A stretch of DNA of 64,000 bases. Source: Acidobacteriota bacterium. Its GTDB lineage: Bacteria; Acidobacteriota; Terriglobia; Acidiferrales; UBA7541. Under the pieces are notes generated by a model. It saw only the letters and a list, made by a program, of their open reading frames with translations, had not been told where the DNA came from and did not search any database. Made by a program: the position numbers and the translations under genes. This document shows, piece after piece, positions 63,360 to 64,000 of the stretch. Within the stretch, counting starts at the first letter, position 1. Every line of letters starts with the position of its first letter. The stretch covers positions 39,732 through 103,731 of the forward strand of contig JABCYZ010000022.1 of the NCBI GenBank assembly GCA_013289955.1, given 5' to 3'.

Positions 63360-63679
63360 ATTTTATATTTTCCTGCTGAGGATCAAGCCCGCGGCATCCT
63401 ACCACCATTCGCTCCAGATAGGTGCCCGAAGCGCACTGGACGGAGAGATCTGGAAGAGACAAGTCCGCCATAGCCCGAATCGTGAAGAGTCGAGAGTGCA
63501 CCGGGGGCTAGACTCTTTCCCATTGCAAAAGGGGTTAATTTTCGAGAGTATGCCTCTGACCGCTGAAGTGCCGGTCTCGCCCCGCGGTGGCTCGGCTTCC
63601 CCGGCTGCCCGTGAACGATTGCTGTCCTTCAGCGCGCTCCGCGACTCACACTTGGGTTCCGGGCAGAAGGAGTGGGCAG
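63360..63679. other. Divergent intergenic region
   Basis: A 320-nt gap between the minus-strand ligase gene and the plus-strand RRM gene. It should hold both promoters. A possible plus-strand box pair is TTGCAA and GAGTAT 17 nt apart near 63520-63550, which is weak. No other element was recognised. Confidence 0.45.
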
Positions 63680-64000
63680 GTGAAGAAGCTCTACATCGGC
63701 AACCTTCCGTTTTCCGCGACGGAAGAGCAGCTTCAGGAATGGTTCGCACAAGTAGGCGTTACTCCCTCGGGTGTCAATCTCATTCGTGACCGCTTCACGG
63801 GACAATCACGCGGTTTTGCGTTCGTCGAAGTGCAGGGCGACGAAGATGCCGATCGCGCGGTGAACTCGCTGAATGGTCAAAATTTCGGCGGGCGGAACCT
63901 GGTAGTCAATGAAGCGCGGCCGCAAGCTGAGCGCGGCGGCGGCGGTGGCGGCGGCCGTCCTGGTGGCGGCGGCGGTGGTGGTTACGGCGGACGAGGCGGC
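63680..64000 (+). CDS. RRM-type RNA-binding protein with glycine-rich tail, 5' part
   Basis: The frame starts at GTG 63680 and runs open to the window edge, giving 107 residues. AAGGAG at 63667-63672 is well spaced before the GTG. Residues 1-80 form one RRM: RNP-2 is KLYIGNLPFSATEEQL and RNP-1 is RGFAFVEV. A Gly-rich and Arg-containing tail begins at about residue 87. Bacterial RRM proteins of this type are often cold-induced and bind mRNA. The C-terminal end is missing, so full length is not known. Confidence 0.9.
   Translation, partial: MKKLYIGNLPFSATEEQLQEWFAQVGVTPSGVNLIRDRFTGQSRGFAFVEVQGDEDADRAVNSLNGQNFGGRNLVVNEARPQAERGGGGGGGRPGGGGGGGYGGRGG

Noticed and set aside
1..64000. CRISPR arrays, insertion sequences, prophage or toxin-antitoxin modules
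   Set aside because: No regularly spaced repeats, transposase or integrase motifs, or toxin-antitoxin pairs were found by reading both strands.

Overview
The window looks like chromosomal DNA of a member of the Acidobacteriota, probably from soil. The evidence is GC-rich coding with strong third-position preference, an Oar-like TonB-dependent receptor with an N-terminal carboxypeptidase-regulatory domain, a MacB/FtsX-type permease without an ATPase (the ADOP type common in this phylum), a GWxTD protein, a CYCxC-motif protein, a reaction-centre-type cytochrome without a photosystem, and an exopolysaccharide locus. No rRNA, tRNA, CRISPR, insertion sequence or phage gene was seen. The assignment rests on gene content, not on a phylogenetic marker.

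Layout. 0-2.8 kb: deoxysugar (L-fucose/L-rhamnose type) catabolism with a truncated lactonase-like amidohydrolase, a zinc dehydrogenase and a FucP-like symporter. 2.9-8.6 kb: an APC permease and a large TonB-dependent receptor. 9.0-13.4 kb, minus strand: small stress-type genes (H1-like basic protein, YtxH, glycine-zipper stress protein, BON, DUF892) and an AI-2E-type membrane protein with an unusual C-terminal domain. 13.4-14.4 kb: no convincing gene. 14.4-27.8 kb: a purine-degradation island. 27.9-31.7 kb: L-rhamnose mutarotase and a secreted GH78 rhamnosidase. 31.8-35.8 kb: ADOP permease and a di-haem cytochrome. 35.8-43.0 kb, minus strand: an exopolysaccharide operon (TPR protein, O-antigen-ligase-like protein, SLBB exporter, tyrosine autokinase, sugar epimerase). 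43.1-47.4 kb: a sigma-54 response regulator and a PDZ-containing histidine kinase. 47.6-51.1 kb: a cell-envelope pair (carboxypeptidase-regulatory outer-membrane protein and GWxTD protein). 51.2-57.7 kb: a small unknown protein, EcsC-like, beta-propeller, CYCxC, M13 peptidase and cyanophycinase-like genes. 57.7-63.4 kb, minus strand: outer-membrane barrel, cupin plus amidohydrolase, aminotransferase, acyl-CoA ligase. The right edge cuts an RRM RNA-binding protein.

How the genes work together. The purine island encodes nearly every step from adenosine, guanine and xanthine to glyoxylate and ammonia. On the minus strand, in order, lie allantoinase, three xanthine dehydrogenase subunits, HIU hydrolase, uricase, allantoate amidohydrolase, ureidoglycine aminohydrolase and a plant-like ureidoglycolate amidohydrolase. 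Except for allantoinase the order follows the pathway, and most junctions overlap or lie within 6 nt. The OHCU decarboxylase is fused to the FAD subunit of xanthine dehydrogenase, so two separate steps share one polypeptide. Adenosine deaminase, a guanine-deaminase-like enzyme and a purine permease flank the operon.

The most unusual items are the FAD-subunit/UraD fusion, the plant-like ureide branch, the AI-2E-type protein with a degenerate B12-fold tail, the PDZ-sensor kinase paired with a GAFTSA-variant activator beside the polysaccharide operon, a near-leaderless small gene, and a change in G/C strand bias near 15-16 kb. I do not see a wholly new multi-gene system that I could defend from the sequence alone.
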